From the NCBI GenBank assembly GCA_031551875.1, contig JAVBNA010000038.1, forward strand, positions 34,901-98,900: 64,000 bases of DNA, in the 5' to 3' direction. The position numbers and the translations under genes are program-made. Shown here piece after piece: positions 30,874 through 38,398 of the stretch (its first letter is position 1; each line of letters begins with the position of its first letter). Origin of the DNA: JAVBNA01 sp031551875 (lineage in GTDB: Bacteria; Bacillota; Clostridia; Oscillospirales; Acutalibacteraceae). A model generated the notes under the pieces. It did no database searches. It was not told the DNA's origin and saw only the letters and a program-made list of their open reading frames with translations.

Positions 30874-32190
30874 GTGTTTTTTCAAAAGGAAATTGAAACG
30901 ATGCCGCGCGCTGAGTTGGAAGCGCTTCAGCTTGCGCGGCTCAAGTACATCGTCGGCTACTGTCATACGAACGTTCCCCACTACCGAAAAAAGCTGGACG
31001 ACTCTGGCGTGACGCCCGAAAAGATTAAGACGCTGTCCGATGTGCAGTACATCCCGCTGACTACCAAAGAGGAGATCCGCGACAACTACCCCACCGGCCT
31101 CTTTGCCCAGCCCATGAAAAACATCGTGCGCATCCACGCCTCAAGCGGCACGACCGGCAAGCCCACCGTCGTCGGCTATACGGCGAATGATCTGGATATC
31201 TGGTCGGACATGGTGGCGCGCATCGTCATGGCGGGCGGGGCCACCGATGAGGACGTCATTCAGGTGTCCTTCGGCTATGGACTGTTCACCGGCGCACTGG
31301 GTCTGCATCAGGGTCTTCAGAAAATCGGCGCAACGGTCATCCCGGTCTCCTCGGGCAACACCGAAAAGCAGCTGATGATCATGCGCGAATGGGGCGTGAC
31401 CGGCCTGGTCGCCACCCCCTCCTACGCCACCTATCTGAGCGAGGCGGCGCTGGAAAGCGGCTTCCCCATGAGCGACTACAGGCTGCGGGTGGGCTTTTTC
31501 GGCAGCGAGAGCTGCTCGCCCGAAATGCGGGCGCAGATTGAGAAAAACTTCGCGGGCATTTTCGCCACTGACAATTACGGCATGTCCGAGCTGGCCGGAC
31601 CGGGCGTCTCGGGCGAATGCCGCGAACGCCGCGGCCTGCACTTCGCGGAGGATCACTTCCTCCCCGAAATCATCGACAGCGACACGCTTGAGTCCAAGGC
31701 GCCGGGCGAGGTGGGCGAGCTGGTGGTCACCACCCTCACAAAGGAGGGCTTCCCCATGCTGCGCTACCGCACCAAGGACATCACCCGCCTCAACTACGAG
31801 CCGTGCGTTTGTGGGCGCACCCACGTCCGCATGGACAAGGTGATGGGTCGCAGCGACGATATGCTGATTATCAAGGGCGTCAACGTCTTCCCCTCCCAGA
31901 TCGAAAGCGTGCTGGTGGGCATGGAGTCCATCGGCCCCCACTACCAGCTGATCGTTCGCCGGGGCAAGAACTACATGGACAACCTGGAGGTCAAGGTCGA
32001 GCTGATCGACGGCAGCCTGCTGGAACGCTACGGCGCACTGGAGGAGCTTCAGAAAACCATCCATGACCGCCTTAAGAGCGTGCTGGGCATTGAGACCAGG
32101 GTGACGCTGGTGGAACCCAAAACCCTTGAGCGCTTCCAGGGCAAGGCCAAACGGGTATTTGACCTGCGCAATGAAACTTCGAGTCAATGA
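30874..32190 (+). CDS. paaK: Phenylacetate-CoA ligase-like enzyme (first paralogue)
   Basis: About 438 residues. The start is GTG 30874, ten bases after AGAAGGA; GTG 30865 and TTG 30871 are also possible. It is an ANL adenylating enzyme: the phosphate loop is IHASSGTTGKPTVVGY, then FGYGLFTGALGLHQG, DNYGMSELAGPGVSGEC (A5-like), LRYRTKDITRL and the C-terminal hinge and lysine region ending KRVFDL. PaaK activates phenylacetate and related aryl acids to CoA thioesters with ATP; run backwards with AMP it could recover ATP from arylacetyl-CoA. The downstream gene starts within its stop region. A second paralogue lies at 34553. Confidence 0.92.
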   Translation: MFFQKEIETMPRAELEALQLARLKYIVGYCHTNVPHYRKKLDDSGVTPEKIKTLSDVQYIPLTTKEEIRDNYPTGLFAQPMKNIVRIHASSGTTGKPTVVGYTANDLDIWSDMVARIVMAGGATDEDVIQVSFGYGLFTGALGLHQGLQKIGATVIPVSSGNTEKQLMIMREWGVTGLVATPSYATYLSEAALESGFPMSDYRLRVGFFGSESCSPEMRAQIEKNFAGIFATDNYGMSELAGPGVSGECRERRGLHFAEDHFLPEIIDSDTLESKAPGEVGELVVTTLTKEGFPMLRYRTKDITRLNYEPCVCGRTHVRMDKVMGRSDDMLIIKGVNVFPSQIESVLVGMESIGPHYQLIVRRGKNYMDNLEVKVELIDGSLLERYGALEELQKTIHDRLKSVLGIETRVTLVEPKTLERFQGKAKRVFDLRNETSSQ

Positions 32191-32216
32191 CTGAGATAAA
32201 GGAGCATACATATCTT

Positions 32217-33956
32217 ATGAAGAAACTACTGCTTGGCAATGAAGCGATTGCCCGCGGCCTGTATGAGGCGGGCGTCACCGTGGTATCCAGTTACCCCGGC
32301 ACTCCCTCCACGGAAATCACTGAATACGCCGCCGAATATGACGAGATGTACGCCGAGTGGGCGCCCAACGAAAAGGTGGCCTGTGAGGTCGCCATCGGCG
32401 CAAGCTTTGGCGGCGCGCGTGCTTTCTGCGGCATGAAGCACGTTGGCCTCAATGTCGCCGCCGACCCCTTTTTCACGCTGTCCTACACCGGCGTGAACGG
32501 CGGGTTTGTACTGGGCGTCGCCGACGACCCGGGCATGCACTCCTCCCAGAACGAACAGGACTCGCGGCACCACGCAATCGCGTCTAAGGCTCCCATGCTG
32601 GAGCCCTCCGACTCGGCCGAGTGCCTCGAATACACAAAGCTCGCCTATGAACTCAGCGAGCAGTTTGACGCGCCCTTTATGCTGCGTCTCTCCACGCGCG
32701 TTTCCCATTCACGCAGCCTTATAACCACGGGCGAACGGGAAACTGTGCCGCTCAGGGACTACATCAAAAACCCGCAAAAGACGGTCATGCTGCCCGCGGC
32801 GGCGCGCGGCCGTCACGTCCTTGTGGAGGAGCGCACCAAAAAGCTGATCGAATGGGCGGAGACCGCCCCAATTAATACAGTCGAAAACAACGGCGCAAAG
32901 GTGGGCGTCATCACGGCGGGCATCAGCTATCAGTACGCGAAGGAGGCGCTGGGAGACACGGTCAACTATCTCAAGCTCGGCATGGTCAACCCCCTGCCGG
33001 TGCATCTGATCAGGGACTTTGCCGCCACCGTCGACACGCTCTACGTGATCGAGGAGCTCGACCCCATCATTGAAAACCACTGCCGTGTGTTAGGTCTGAG
33101 CGTCATCGGTAAAGACCTTTTCCCGATGTGCGGAGAGTATTCTCAGGCGCTGATTCGGTCGCTCGTGCTGCAAAACAAGCCGGAAACCGAGTCGCTTTCC
33201 ATGGATATCCCCGTGCGTCCGCCGGTCATGTGCTGCGGCTGTCCGCACAGAGGCCTGTTCTACGCCCTCAAAAAAGCCAAGGTGTACGTCAGCGGCGACA
33301 TCGGCTGCTACACGCTGGGCGCGTCGGCCCCGCTGTCGGCGATGGATGCCTGCGTGTGCATGGGCGCGTCCATCTCGGGCGTCCACGGCTTCAACAAGGC
33401 ACGCGGCGCACAGGCGGAGTGCTCGTCGGTCGCCGTCATCGGCGATTCCACCTTCATTCATTCGGGCATCACCGGACTGATCGACATCGCCTACAACAAA
33501 TCCAACTCGGTGTCCATCATCCTCGATAATTCCATCACCGGCATGACCGGCCACCAGCAAAACCCCACCACCGGCTATACTATTAAGGGCGACCCCACCG
33601 CGGCGGTCAGCCTGGAAAAGCTGTGTGAATCGGTGGGCATAAACCGGGTGCGTGTGGTCGATCCCTACGACATCCCCGCCGTACAGTTCGTGCTCCGGGA
33701 GGAGCTGGCGGCGGAGGAGCCTTCGGTCATCATCTCCCGCCGTCCCTGTGCGCTTCTCAAATATGTCAAGCACGAGCCGTCCTACAAAATTGACCGGGAG
33801 AAATGCACGGGCTGTAAGGTATGCCTTGGCATCGGATGCCCGGCCATCAGCGTGCGCGACAAAAAGGCGAGCATTGACGATACACAATGTGTCGGCTGCG
33901 GCGTGTGCGAAAGCCTGTGCCGCTTCGGCGCGATCGGAAACGGGAAGGAGGGGTAA
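32217..33956 (+). CDS. iorA: Indolepyruvate:ferredoxin oxidoreductase, alpha subunit
   Basis: 579 residues from ATG 32217 (MKKLLLGNEAIARGLYEAGV); an ATG at 32187 overlapping the previous stop is also open, but the ribosome site AAAGGAG sits between the two. The N-terminal pyrimidine-binding domain has SSYPGTPSTEITEYAAEY; the TPP domain has CCGCPHRGLFYAL, GDIGCYTLG and GDSTFIHSGITGLIDIAYNKSN. The C-terminus holds two [4Fe-4S] motifs, CTGCKVCLGIGCPAI and CVGCGVCESLC. It should decarboxylate aromatic 2-oxoacids (indole-, phenyl- or hydroxyphenylpyruvate) to aryl-acetyl-CoA, reducing ferredoxin, together with IorB. Confidence 0.96.
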   Translation: MKKLLLGNEAIARGLYEAGVTVVSSYPGTPSTEITEYAAEYDEMYAEWAPNEKVACEVAIGASFGGARAFCGMKHVGLNVAADPFFTLSYTGVNGGFVLGVADDPGMHSSQNEQDSRHHAIASKAPMLEPSDSAECLEYTKLAYELSEQFDAPFMLRLSTRVSHSRSLITTGERETVPLRDYIKNPQKTVMLPAAARGRHVLVEERTKKLIEWAETAPINTVENNGAKVGVITAGISYQYAKEALGDTVNYLKLGMVNPLPVHLIRDFAATVDTLYVIEELDPIIENHCRVLGLSVIGKDLFPMCGEYSQALIRSLVLQNKPETESLSMDIPVRPPVMCCGCPHRGLFYALKKAKVYVSGDIGCYTLGASAPLSAMDACVCMGASISGVHGFNKARGAQAECSSVAVIGDSTFIHSGITGLIDIAYNKSNSVSIILDNSITGMTGHQQNPTTGYTIKGDPTAAVSLEKLCESVGINRVRVVDPYDIPAVQFVLREELAAEEPSVIISRRPCALLKYVKHEPSYKIDREKCTGCKVCLGIGCPAISVRDKKASIDDTQCVGCGVCESLCRFGAIGNGKEG

Positions 33957-33958
33957 TG

Positions 33959-34537
33959 ATGTCTGAAGTAAAAAGCGTAATGATTGTCGGTGTGGGCGGA
34001 CAGGGCACTTTGCTTGCCAGCCGTCTGCTCGGCAACGCCCTGCTCAGTCAGGGTTTTGACGTCAAGGTTTCGGAGGTTCACGGCATGAGCCAGCGCGGCG
34101 GCTCGGTGGTCACCTATGTGCGCTACGGCGAGCAGGTCGCGTCCCCGATCATTGAACTGGGCGAGGCGGACGTCATCCTGTCCTTCGAGCTTCTCGAGGC
34201 CGCCCGTTACCTGCCCTATCTTAAAAAGGGCGGGAAGATCATCGTCAACACCCAGCAAATTGATCCCATGCCGGTCATCACGGGCGCGGCGCAGTACCCC
34301 GAGGATATTCTGGGCGCCCTGCGGGAAAAGGGCGTGGATGTGACGGCGCTTGACGCCAAGGCGCTCGCCCTCGAAGCGGGCTCGGTCAAGGCGATCAACG
34401 TCGTGCTGATGGGCGTGATGGCGCGCTCTCTGGGCTTCTCCGACGAGGTGTGGGCTGACACAATTGAGTCCACCGTCCCCCCCAAATTCCTGGCGCTCAA
34501 CCAGGCCGCATTCGCGCTGGGCAACAAGCAGAAGTAG
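33959..34537 (+). CDS. iorB: Indolepyruvate:ferredoxin oxidoreductase, beta subunit
   Basis: 192 residues. Two ATGs (33956, overlapping the iorA stop, and 33959) are possible; the second is seven bases after AGGAGG and preferred. This is the gamma-type POR domain: IVGVGGQGTLLASRLLGNAL, VSEVHGMSQRGGSVVTYVRYG and AINVVLMGVMARSLGF. It completes the two-subunit IorAB enzyme and binds CoA. Tight coupling with iorA supports a 1:1 complex. Confidence 0.96.
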   Translation: MSEVKSVMIVGVGGQGTLLASRLLGNALLSQGFDVKVSEVHGMSQRGGSVVTYVRYGEQVASPIIELGEADVILSFELLEAARYLPYLKKGGKIIVNTQQIDPMPVITGAAQYPEDILGALREKGVDVTALDAKALALEAGSVKAINVVLMGVMARSLGFSDEVWADTIESTVPPKFLALNQAAFALGNKQK

Positions 34538-34552
34538 AAAGGATTTTCAGAT

Positions 34553-35863
34553 ATGATGCAGGATTCCAAATATTTTGAGCCCGACATTGAGTGTGCGCCG
34601 CGCGAGGTGCTGCGCTGGACGCAGACCCGGCGGCTGATTAAGATGGTCAAAAACTGCTATGACAACGTCCCCTTCTATCGCCGGAAGTTCGATGAGATGG
34701 GGCTGAAACCGGAGGACATTAAGTCGATTGACGACATTGTTAAGCTGCCCTTTACCTACAAGCAGGATCTGCGCGACAACTATCCTTACGGCCTGTTCGC
34801 TGTCCCCAAGGAGGAGCTCCTGCGCATCCACGCGTCGAGCGGCACAACGGGCAAGCAGACGGTCGTGGGCTATACCGCCCACGACATAGACATCTGGTCG
34901 CGCTGCGCGGCCCGCGCGATTGCCGCCGCCAGCGGCACCAAGTCCGACTTCATCCATATCTCCTACGGCTACGGCCTGTTTACCGGCGGTCTGGGTCTGC
35001 ACTACGGCGCGGAAAAGCTCGGCGCCACCACCATTCCCGTCTCCTCGGGCAACACCAAGCGCCAGGTGCAGATCATGCAGGATTTCGGTTCGGACATTCT
35101 GTGCTGTACCCCCTCCTACGCCATGTTCATCGGCGAAACCATTCGCGACATGGGCATTGACCCCAAAACGCTCAACCTGCGCGCGGGCATTTTCGGCGCC
35201 GAGGCGTGGAGCGAGAACATGCGCAGGGAGATCGAGGCCATTCTCGACATCAAGGCCTATGACATCTACGGCCTGTCCGAAATCGCCGGGCCGGGCGTGT
35301 CCAGCGAATGCGAGTGCCAGACCGGCATGCACGTCAACGAGGACTTCTTCTATCCCGAAATCATCGACCCCGAAACGGGCGATCCCCTCCCCGACGGCCA
35401 GTACGGCGAGCTGGTGTTTACCTGCATCGGCAAGGAGGCGCTGCCGCTGGTGCGCTACCGCACACGTGACATCTGCTCCCTGTCTCATGAGCCGTGCGCC
35501 TGCGGACGCACCCTCGTAAAAATGTCCAAAACGCGCGGCCGCACCGACGACATGCTCATCATCCGCGGCGTCAACGTCTTCCCCTCCCAGGTGGAGCACG
35601 TGCTGCTTGAGATGGGGCTTGAGCCCAACTACCAGCTGGTGGTCGACCGCCTGGATAACCTCGACCGTATGGAGGTGCAGGTGGAAATGTCCGACGCGAT
35701 GTTCTCCGACACGGTCAAGGATCTCGAGCGTCTGGAGCAGCACATCGCCTCCAACCTCCAGTCCACCCTCAACGTGGTCGCCCGGGTGCGTCTGCTGGAA
35801 CCCCATTCCATCCCCCGCTCGGAGGGCAAAGCCAAGCGCGTCATTGACAACCGCACGATGTAA
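34553..35863 (+). CDS. paaK: Phenylacetate-CoA ligase-like enzyme (second paralogue)
   Basis: 436 residues, 15 bases after iorB, with AAAGGA upstream. It has the same ANL motifs as the first paralogue: IHASSGTTGKQTVVGY, YGYGLFTGGLGLHYG, YGLSEIAGPGVSSEC, VRYRTRDICSL and a final KAKRVIDN with the catalytic lysine. The two are clearly homologous but differ throughout, so this is an old duplication and not a recent repeat. They may have different aryl-acid preferences (for example indole-acetate versus phenyl-acetate). It is followed by an ACT-domain protein, a common companion of PaaK in anaerobes. Confidence 0.92.
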   Translation: MMQDSKYFEPDIECAPREVLRWTQTRRLIKMVKNCYDNVPFYRRKFDEMGLKPEDIKSIDDIVKLPFTYKQDLRDNYPYGLFAVPKEELLRIHASSGTTGKQTVVGYTAHDIDIWSRCAARAIAAASGTKSDFIHISYGYGLFTGGLGLHYGAEKLGATTIPVSSGNTKRQVQIMQDFGSDILCCTPSYAMFIGETIRDMGIDPKTLNLRAGIFGAEAWSENMRREIEAILDIKAYDIYGLSEIAGPGVSSECECQTGMHVNEDFFYPEIIDPETGDPLPDGQYGELVFTCIGKEALPLVRYRTRDICSLSHEPCACGRTLVKMSKTRGRTDDMLIIRGVNVFPSQVEHVLLEMGLEPNYQLVVDRLDNLDRMEVQVEMSDAMFSDTVKDLERLEQHIASNLQSTLNVVARVRLLEPHSIPRSEGKAKRVIDNRTM

Positions 35864-35882
35864 GCTGAAAGGAGCCAGACCT

Positions 35883-36311
35883 ATGAAAATCAAACAGCTT
35901 TCCATTTTTGTGGAAAACAAATCGGGGCGGCTCGCCCAGATCACCAAAACCCTCGCCGAGGCTAACGTGGACATCCGTGCTCTTTCCATCGCCGACACCA
36001 GTGATTTCGGCATCCTGCGCCTGATTGTCGACCGCCCGGACGACGCGGTCAAGGCGCTCAAGGACGCCCATCTGACCGTGTCGCTGACCGAGGTCATCGC
36101 CATTGGCATCGAGGACCGCCCGGGTGAATTCCACAAGGCGATGGCGGTGCTCAGCGACGCCGGCATCGGCATCGAATACATGTACGCCTTCATCAGCCGC
36201 TCGGCCGGCCGCGCCAACGTCATCCTGCGCGTGGACGAAACGGGCAAAGCGATTGATACGCTGCTCGAAAACAAGTTTGAGCTGCTGACCCCAGATGAAA
36301 TTGCAGAGTAA
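35883..36311 (+). CDS. Tandem ACT-domain protein
   Basis: 142 residues from ATG 35883, with AAAGGAGCC upstream. Two ACT domains: MKIKQLSIFVENKSGRLAQI with ANVDIRALSIAD at the front, and VIAIGIEDRPGEFHKAMAVL with IGIEYMYAFISR behind. ACT pairs bind amino acids and report their level. Placed directly after PaaK/IorAB, it probably senses an aromatic or other amino acid and modulates the ligase or oxidoreductase, which is inference from position. It carries no catalytic domain. Confidence 0.9.
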   Translation: MKIKQLSIFVENKSGRLAQITKTLAEANVDIRALSIADTSDFGILRLIVDRPDDAVKALKDAHLTVSLTEVIAIGIEDRPGEFHKAMAVLSDAGIGIEYMYAFISRSAGRANVILRVDETGKAIDTLLENKFELLTPDEIAE

Positions 36312-36340
36312 AAAATGTTTTAATAAGGAGAGGTTTGTGT

Positions 36341-37513
36341 ATGCGGCATTGGGTTTGCGGCTGGAGCATCTCCCACGCCAGTATTCTTATGACCTTCTGC
36401 AACAGCCAGAAGCGCACCTCGCGCATCATCATCCCCAACAACATTGACACCGAGCGCATCCGTCTGCGGTTCAGCAACCTTTACGGGCACCGTTCGGTCG
36501 TGGTCGGCAATGCGCGCATTGCGTTGTGCGACGCCGAGGGAGCCCTTGTGGAGCACAGCGACCGGGAGCTGATCGTCGGCGGGAAGACACGCTTCACCGT
36601 GCCCAAACGCTCAGAAATTTTCAGCGACGAGATTCCGTTTTCCCTGCGGGCGGGACAGCATCTTGCCGTCAGTCTGTACTTCCCCAGCCGTCTGCGCCCG
36701 CTGTCGGGCAACGAAATCCGGCAGCAAACCCTCCGGAGCATCCCCGGCGATTACTGCTCAGAACAGGAATTCCCGCCCGAAGAGGAGGTTTTGGTGCCCA
36801 AGCCCATCGTCGAAAAAGTCCCCGACGCCCGCATCCCAGTTACGCCCATCCTTTCGGGTCTGGACGTCTACACCGAGGTGACACCGCGGGTGATCGCCTG
36901 CTTCGGCGACTCGATCACCCAGCAGTCCACTTGGACGCGTCCGCTGACACAGCGGCTGTATGACGCCTATCCGGGGCAGGTGACGCTCTCCAATCACGGC
37001 ATCGGCGGCAACCGACTCCTGCATGACACTGCGCCGGTGTTTGAGGATCTGTTCGGCGACGCGGGCATCCACCGGTTTGAGCATGACATCCTCTCCATAG
37101 AGGGGCTCACGCACGTCATCTTCGCGCTGGGCACCAACGACATTGGTACGCCGGGCGAATTCGGCATCCCGCGCGAACAGCTGCCCGCGCTCGGGGCGTA
37201 CTATGACGCGGTCACCGCGATGGTGGGAACCCTGCATGAGCGGGGCGTCAAGGTGTTCGGCGCCACCCTCCTCCCCCGCGCCGCCACCAAGAACTTCGAC
37301 GAAGAGCGTGAGGCCATGCGTCTTGCCATCAACGATTGGATCCGCACCTCCGGCGTGTTTGACCGGGTGCTCGACTTTGAGGCGTCCACCCGCCGCGGAG
37401 ACGGTACACGCGGCCTCCGGCCTGAGTTTGACTGCGGAGACGGGCTTCATCCCTCGCCCGCGGGCGGGGCGGCCATCGCCGAAAGTATTGACATCACGTA
37501 TTTTATGGAATGA
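36341..37513 (+). CDS. SGNH/GDSL-family hydrolase (esterase)
   Basis: 390 residues from ATG 36341, six bases after AAGGAGAGG. The N-terminal part (1-165) is a beta-rich, accessory-type region. The SGNH hydrolase follows: block I CFGDSITQQS (nucleophile Ser), block II/III with NHGIGGNRLLHD (Gly oxyanion) and FALGTNDIGTPG (Asn), and block V CGDGLHPSPAGGAAIAE with the Asp-His pair. Close in wording to the secreted-looking lipase/esterases that remove acyl groups from glycans, but no signal peptide is visible, so it is probably cytoplasmic. It may be co-transcribed with the operon upstream (30-bp gap). Confidence 0.9.
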   Translation: MRHWVCGWSISHASILMTFCNSQKRTSRIIIPNNIDTERIRLRFSNLYGHRSVVVGNARIALCDAEGALVEHSDRELIVGGKTRFTVPKRSEIFSDEIPFSLRAGQHLAVSLYFPSRLRPLSGNEIRQQTLRSIPGDYCSEQEFPPEEEVLVPKPIVEKVPDARIPVTPILSGLDVYTEVTPRVIACFGDSITQQSTWTRPLTQRLYDAYPGQVTLSNHGIGGNRLLHDTAPVFEDLFGDAGIHRFEHDILSIEGLTHVIFALGTNDIGTPGEFGIPREQLPALGAYYDAVTAMVGTLHERGVKVFGATLLPRAATKNFDEEREAMRLAINDWIRTSGVFDRVLDFEASTRRGDGTRGLRPEFDCGDGLHPSPAGGAAIAESIDITYFME

Positions 37514-37518
37514 ATGAC

Positions 37519-37557
37519 AAATCCCCTGTGGAGCAAGATACTCCACAGGGGATTTTT
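37519..37557. terminator. Intrinsic terminator after the SGNH hydrolase
   Basis: AAATCCCCTGTGGAG pairs perfectly with CTCCACAGGGGATTT around CAAGATA, followed by TTT. Confidence 0.92.
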
Positions 37558-37563
37558 TGTGCC

Positions 37564-37755
37564 TCAGCTGTTCGGCTCCACGGGCTGTACGGCCGGTTTG
37601 CCGTCCTTGTCCAGCAGCGGCGTGAGGCCGCCGCCATTACGATGTACATGAAACAGATAGAGAACACCCGTATTCCGATCCCTAATGATCTGGGTCAAAC
37701 CGAATTAGAAACTTCCTTGCTCATAGATTACCTCAAAAATCTCATTATTACTCAT
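37564..37755 (-). pseudogene. Small DUF6440-like gene interrupted by an in-frame TAA
   Basis: Read on the minus strand from ATG 37755, with AAGGAGGAA eight bases upstream, it gives MSNNEIFEVIYEQGSF, then TAA (37707-37705), then in the same frame FGLTQIIRDRNTGVLYLFHV and GGGLTPLLDKDGKP to TGA at 37564. The part after the stop matches the small DUF6440 family (TQIIRDxxTGVxYLF ... GGLTPLLDxxGKP). The ribosome site and full reading frame are preserved, so this is a single recent nonsense change, or an unusual readthrough codon. It lies 21 bases after the AlkA-like gene and may share its transcript. Not a terminator region as the hairpin at 37519 belongs to the other strand's gene. Confidence 0.75.
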
Positions 37756-37775
37756 GCCAATTCCTCCTTGCTTTG

Positions 37776-38384
37776 TTATTCCGTAAACTCCCACAGATAA
37801 AACGACGCCACGCTCGCATAAGGGGAGTAGCGCTTCTGATAGCGGGCGAACTGCTCTTTGGTCAGTGTCTTATGCCCGTACAGCCTGCACAGCCCCCGGC
37901 GGATGCCCAGGTCGTCGTAGCTCAGCACATCGGGGCGGCAGAGCGAAAAGATCATGAGCATCTGCGCTGTCCAAACCCCCACGCCGGGCAGCGTGGTCAG
38001 CCGCGCGCACACCTCCTCGTCGGACATGATTGGCAGGTCGTCAAGGCGCAGCTCTCCGCTGGCCATGCGCGCCGCCGCCGTGCGGATATTGCCCGCCTTG
38101 CGGAAGGACATGCCGCACCGCTGGATTTCCTCCTCCGAAAAGGCCGCCACCCGTTCGGGGGTGACCTCCCCCACCAACAGCGCGAAACGCCCCCACACGG
38201 TTTCGGCCGCCTTACCCGAACACTGCTGCCCCACGATGCAGTGCAGCAGCGACGTAAACAAATCGGGCGTCACCACACGGTCAATATGCCCCACCTGAGC
38301 CATCCATGCGCCCAGACGCTTGTCCTGCCCCGACAGGTATTCGATTTCCCGCTCGCCGTATGGAAAATAAATCACATTACTCAT
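37776..38384 (-). CDS. DNA-3-methyladenine glycosylase II-like (AlkA/HhH-GPD)
   Basis: 202 residues from ATG 38384 (MSNVIYFPYGEREIEYL). The helix-hairpin-helix is LTTLPGVGVWTAQMLMIFSL and is followed by the catalytic aspartate region LSYDDLGIRRGL. The N-terminal AlkA domain of E. coli-type enzymes is missing, as in many Clostridial short forms. It should excise alkylated purines in base-excision repair. It lies just downstream of the kinase gene, and the broken DUF6440-like gene follows. Confidence 0.88.
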   Translation of the reverse strand: MSNVIYFPYGEREIEYLSGQDKRLGAWMAQVGHIDRVVTPDLFTSLLHCIVGQQCSGKAAETVWGRFALLVGEVTPERVAAFSEEEIQRCGMSFRKAGNIRTAAARMASGELRLDDLPIMSDEEVCARLTTLPGVGVWTAQMLMIFSLCRPDVLSYDDLGIRRGLCRLYGHKTLTKEQFARYQKRYSPYASVASFYLWEFTE

Positions 38385-38398
38385 TCCGCTACCTCTGC

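Noticed and set aside
34547..36274. 575-codon minus-strand frame opposite the second PaaK
   Set aside because: Antisense of PaaK and the ACT gene, without start signals.
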